The translations under genes and the position numbers were made by a program. Of a stretch of 7,886 nt of DNA, positions 6,604 to 7,886 are shown in pieces. The DNA is from Clostridia bacterium. Its GTDB lineage: Bacteria; Bacillota; Clostridia; Oscillospirales; Acutalibacteraceae. Where the stretch lies: assembly GCA_030536195.1 (NCBI GenBank), contig JAUNQL010000045.1, positions 1 through 7,886 on the forward strand, read 5' to 3'. How positions within the stretch are numbered: the stretch's first letter is position 1; each line of letters starts with the position of its first letter. Below the pieces are notes generated by a model. It worked only from the letters and a program-made list of their open reading frames with translations. It made no database searches and had not been told where the DNA came from.

Positions 6604-7669
6604 TTTCTTCTCCTGTCAAAGTTTTACCATAGAATAACTGGTAGAACTCGTCTGTTTTATTCTGCATATCCTCTGCAGTAATTAAGTCTGGGTACATGCA
6701 GTGCATCATGTAATACATTGCAAGGATAAAACCAGGACCCGGCATATCCCAAGAATCCTTAACGGCTGGGATAACAAAGATGTGCTTATCCTTAACAGCT
6801 GTCATATCTGAAAATGCCTTATCCTCATACATCTGCTCTGCTGAATAGTTTAAAACTGCAGAGCTTGTAACGAAGATATAGTCAGGGTTCTTGCTTACCA
6901 ATGCCTCTGGACCAATGAGGAACCACCATCTGTCCTCCTGCTCCTCAGGAGTTAGTACTGATTTACCGCCAACGCGCTCGATCATGATGTTCTGAAGCAT
7001 GTCGCTTCCAGCTACTCTACCAATTTCAGAGCCCATACAAACCGCTGTGCTCCTCTGGTCCTCTGGAATTGTTGCTACAAGCTTGTCAATATTCTCAAGC
7101 TCGCCGTTTAAGTAATCAATCAACTCTTGTGCTCGATCCTCTACACCAAAAGCTTTGCCGAGCATCTCGTATGTGTAAAGGATTTCATCAAGTTCCTCTG
7201 CTGAGATAGCGATTGTTGGGATACCAACCTGAGTTGCCTGTTCAATCTTGTTATAATCCTGAGGCTTGCCTTTACAGATATAAACAGAAGGATTAATTTT
7301 TGCAAGCTTTTCATAGTCGAGTGTGTTATCACCAATATCCTTTGCGTTGTAGACAACCTCATCAACCATCTGTACGAAAGCACCGTTCTTGTAATTGCAA
7401 GCAAGGACTCGCTCACCAAGACCTAATGTGATAAGGAAAGGTGTTGCTGCACCATAGGTTGCACCAACGGTGTTATTTTTGGTGTCAGCTGGAATCGCAA
7501 CCTTTCTGCCAATCATATCGACAATTGTCACTGATTCGCCCTCAATCTCAACTGTGCTGTCACCTACAGGTGAAGCATCTTTGTCCTCATCACTTGCAGG
7601 TGCCTTTGCACATGCAACCAAAGAGAAGCACATAACAAGTGCAAGAAGTAATGCGATAATCCTTTTCAT
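6587..7669 (-). CDS. Metal-chelate/tetrapyrrole ABC transporter substrate-binding lipoprotein (cassette 1)
   Basis: First gene of the operon, 360 residues. I start it at the ATG at 7669, which opens a lipoprotein signal peptide (MKRIIALLLALV..., lipobox L-V-A-C, Cys20) and has GGGAGAG (7676-7682) 6 nt upstream. An in-frame extension to 7759 would translate through the intrinsic terminator and is rejected. After an acidic linker the mature domain begins with VTIVDMIGRKVAIP (about 47-60), the standard entry of the Peripla_BP_2 (FecB/BtuF/TroA-like) fold. The C-lobe has the family sequence IGPEALVSKNPDYIFV and a W-D-M-P-G-P-G ligand-side segment followed by a hydrophobic helix. The protein is anchored outside the membrane and hands ligand to permease 1. 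The gene overlaps the permease by 17 nt. Expression is probably set by the leader RNA and terminator just upstream. The exact ligand is not evident. Confidence 0.94.
   Translation of the reverse strand: MKRIIALLLALVMCFSLVACAKAPASDEDKDASPVGDSTVEIEGESVTIVDMIGRKVAIPADTKNNTVGATYGAATPFLITLGLGERVLACNYKNGAFVQMVDEVVYNAKDIGDNTLDYEKLAKINPSVYICKGKPQDYNKIEQATQVGIPTIAISAEELDEILYTYEMLGKAFGVEDRAQELIDYLNGELENIDKLVATIPEDQRSTAVCMGSEIGRVAGSDMLQNIMIERVGGKSVLTPEEQEDRWWFLIGPEALVSKNPDYIFVTSSAVLNYSAEQMYEDKAFSDMTAVKDKHIFVIPAVKDSWDMPGPGFILAMYYMMHCMYPDLITAEDMQNKTDEFYQLFYGKTLTGEEIGYSF
6609..6614 (-). promoter_or_regulatory. Ribosome binding site supporting a TTG start for permease 1
   Basis: AGGAGA on the minus strand is 5 nt before the TTG at 6603 and lies within the last codons of the cassette 1 binding-protein gene. 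No ATG is available nearby in frame, so TTG initiation is the best reading. Confidence 0.75.
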
Positions 7670-7683
7670 AATCAACTCTCCCG

Positions 7684-7724
7684 AAAAATAATAAAAAATA
7701 AGGGCCTTTCGAAAAGAAAGGCCC
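7684..7724 (-). terminator. Intrinsic terminator in the operon leader (candidate attenuator)
   Basis: The minus-strand RNA forms a perfect 9-bp hairpin GGGCCUUUC-UUUUC-GAAAGGCCC (7702-7724), followed directly by a U-rich tract (7684-7701). On the plus strand the hairpin is not followed by a T-tract, so it acts for minus-strand transcripts only. It lies after a good promoter and ends 14 nt before the first start codon, so it would stop transcription before the operon unless prevented. That is the layout of a riboswitch or attenuator rather than of a gene-end terminator. Confidence 0.88.
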
Positions 7725-7765
7725 ACTTGTAGCTCTGATATATTATGCCCTCTTTTCAATAGGAA

Positions 7766-7789
7766 GGTGAATTCGTTTCCAAACCCGCC
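7766..7789 (-). other. Leader hairpin P2 (weaker, minus-RNA specific)
   Basis: GGCGGGUUU (7781-7789) can pair with GAAUUCACC (7766-7774) around a GGAAAC loop. The stem uses three G-U pairs and has one C-A mismatch. Because the G-U pairs become mismatches in plus-strand RNA, the fold would favour the minus transcript. It is plausible but modest in stability. Confidence 0.4.
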
Positions 7790-7792
7790 CCG

Positions 7793-7829
7793 GTCTTTAA
7801 TCCATGGTCAAAACTTTAGGATAAAAGAC
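7793..7829 (-). other. Leader hairpin P1 (11-position stem, 15-nt loop)
   Basis: On the minus strand GUCUUUUAUCC (7819-7829) pairs with GGAUUAAAGAC (7793-7803), 10 of 11 positions, with a single U-U mismatch and a 15-nt loop (7804-7818). The length of the match makes chance unlikely. It is not followed by a U-tract, so it is a structural element of the leader, not a terminator. Confidence 0.75.
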
Positions 7830-7857
7830 TCGAAAGCTTTATTTAATTCATGCATAG

Positions 7858-7886
7858 ATTATACTATACAATTATAATAAAAGCAA
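7858..7886 (-). promoter_or_regulatory. Sigma-A-type promoter of the transporter operon
   Basis: On the minus strand TTGCTT (7881-7886) is followed by a 17-nt spacer and a perfect TATAAT (7858-7863). The -35 matches 4 of 6 consensus bases, the spacer is optimal, and transcription should start near 7851. The surrounding sequence is very A+T-rich. The -10 also forms part of an imperfect inverted repeat ATTATA-N9-TATAAT within 7858-7878, which could bind a repressor, although A+T bias alone could produce it. The -35 is the last six bases of the window, so upstream elements cannot be judged. Confidence 0.75.

Larger units (their letters stand above)
7670..7851 (-). ncRNA. Structured 5' leader, candidate riboswitch/attenuator of unknown class
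   Basis: This is the untranslated leader from the inferred transcription start (about 7851) to the first ATG. It contains an 11-position hairpin with one U-U mismatch (7793-7829), a second possible stem (7766-7789) whose G-U pairs hold only in minus-strand RNA, and the terminator hairpin (7702-7724). The segment AAAGACC (7792-7798), mostly in the 3' arm of the first hairpin, can also pair 6 of 7 positions with GGCCUUU of the terminator's 5' arm (7717-7723), giving a possible but weak antiterminator. I searched by eye for cobalamin, FMN, TPP, SAM-I, purine, lysine, glycine, fluoride, NiCo, preQ1, c-di-GMP and guanidine-I consensus elements and found none convincing. It may sense the ligand imported by the operon, but that is inference. 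Confidence 0.6.

Noticed and set aside
7670..7759. N-terminal extension of the cassette 1 binding protein from 7759
   Set aside because: It would translate through the intrinsic terminator and place 30 residues before a perfect lipoprotein signal peptide; the ATG at 7669 has its own ribosome binding site.
7745..7830. Cobalamin-riboswitch-like words on the plus strand (AGGAA, GGTGAATTC, CCCGCC)
   Set aside because: They read opposite to the operon, the stem normally between GGAA and GGTG is missing, and neither the GCCACTG-type box nor the ACTGT element follows. The resemblance looks accidental.

Overview
All convincing genes in this window lie on the minus strand, so the window is read from right to left. 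The organism looks like a low- to moderate-G+C Firmicute of the class Clostridia, most likely a gut or rumen Lachnospiraceae/Oscillospiraceae-type bacterium. The support is the repeated MKR(L/I)IALLLAL...AC lipoprotein signal peptides, strong AGGAGG-like ribosome binding sites, TTG starts, and binding proteins made as lipoproteins, as expected in a Gram-positive cell. This placement is inferred from sequence style, not from a marker gene.

Layout in transcription order: (1) a near-ideal sigma-A-type promoter at the right edge (7858-7886); (2) a leader of about 180 nt containing an 11-bp hairpin, a second possible hairpin and a textbook intrinsic terminator just before the first gene, which is the layout of a riboswitch or attenuator; (3) cassette 1: binding lipoprotein (6587-7669), FecCD/BtuC-type permease (5563-6603), ATPase (4787-5566); (4) cassette 2 in the same order: binding lipoprotein (3596-4750), permease (2519-3583), ATPase (1728-2519); (5) two further lipoproteins without a recognised family (869-1711, and 1-854 running off the left edge). 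Genes overlap or are separated by at most 36 nt, and no terminator is seen between them, so this is very probably one operon.

How it works together: each cassette encodes a complete importer of the Fe3+-siderophore/heme/cobalamin (FecBCD/BtuFCD) superfamily. A lipid-anchored binding protein captures a metal chelate or tetrapyrrole-like ligand, a permease dimer carries it across the membrane, and an ATPase dimer powers transport. Two diverged cassettes in tandem suggest an old duplication followed by specialisation. The two terminal lipoproteins are probably surface-exposed accessory factors for the same ligands. The substrate cannot be read from the sequence.

The least explained parts are the leader RNA, which I could not match to any riboswitch class I know, and the two terminal lipoproteins, which share a DGFxxY motif; the partial one also seems internally duplicated. 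There are no tRNA or rRNA genes, CRISPR arrays, transposases or phage genes. The only non-coding stretch longer than 40 bases is the leader/promoter region at 7670-7886.
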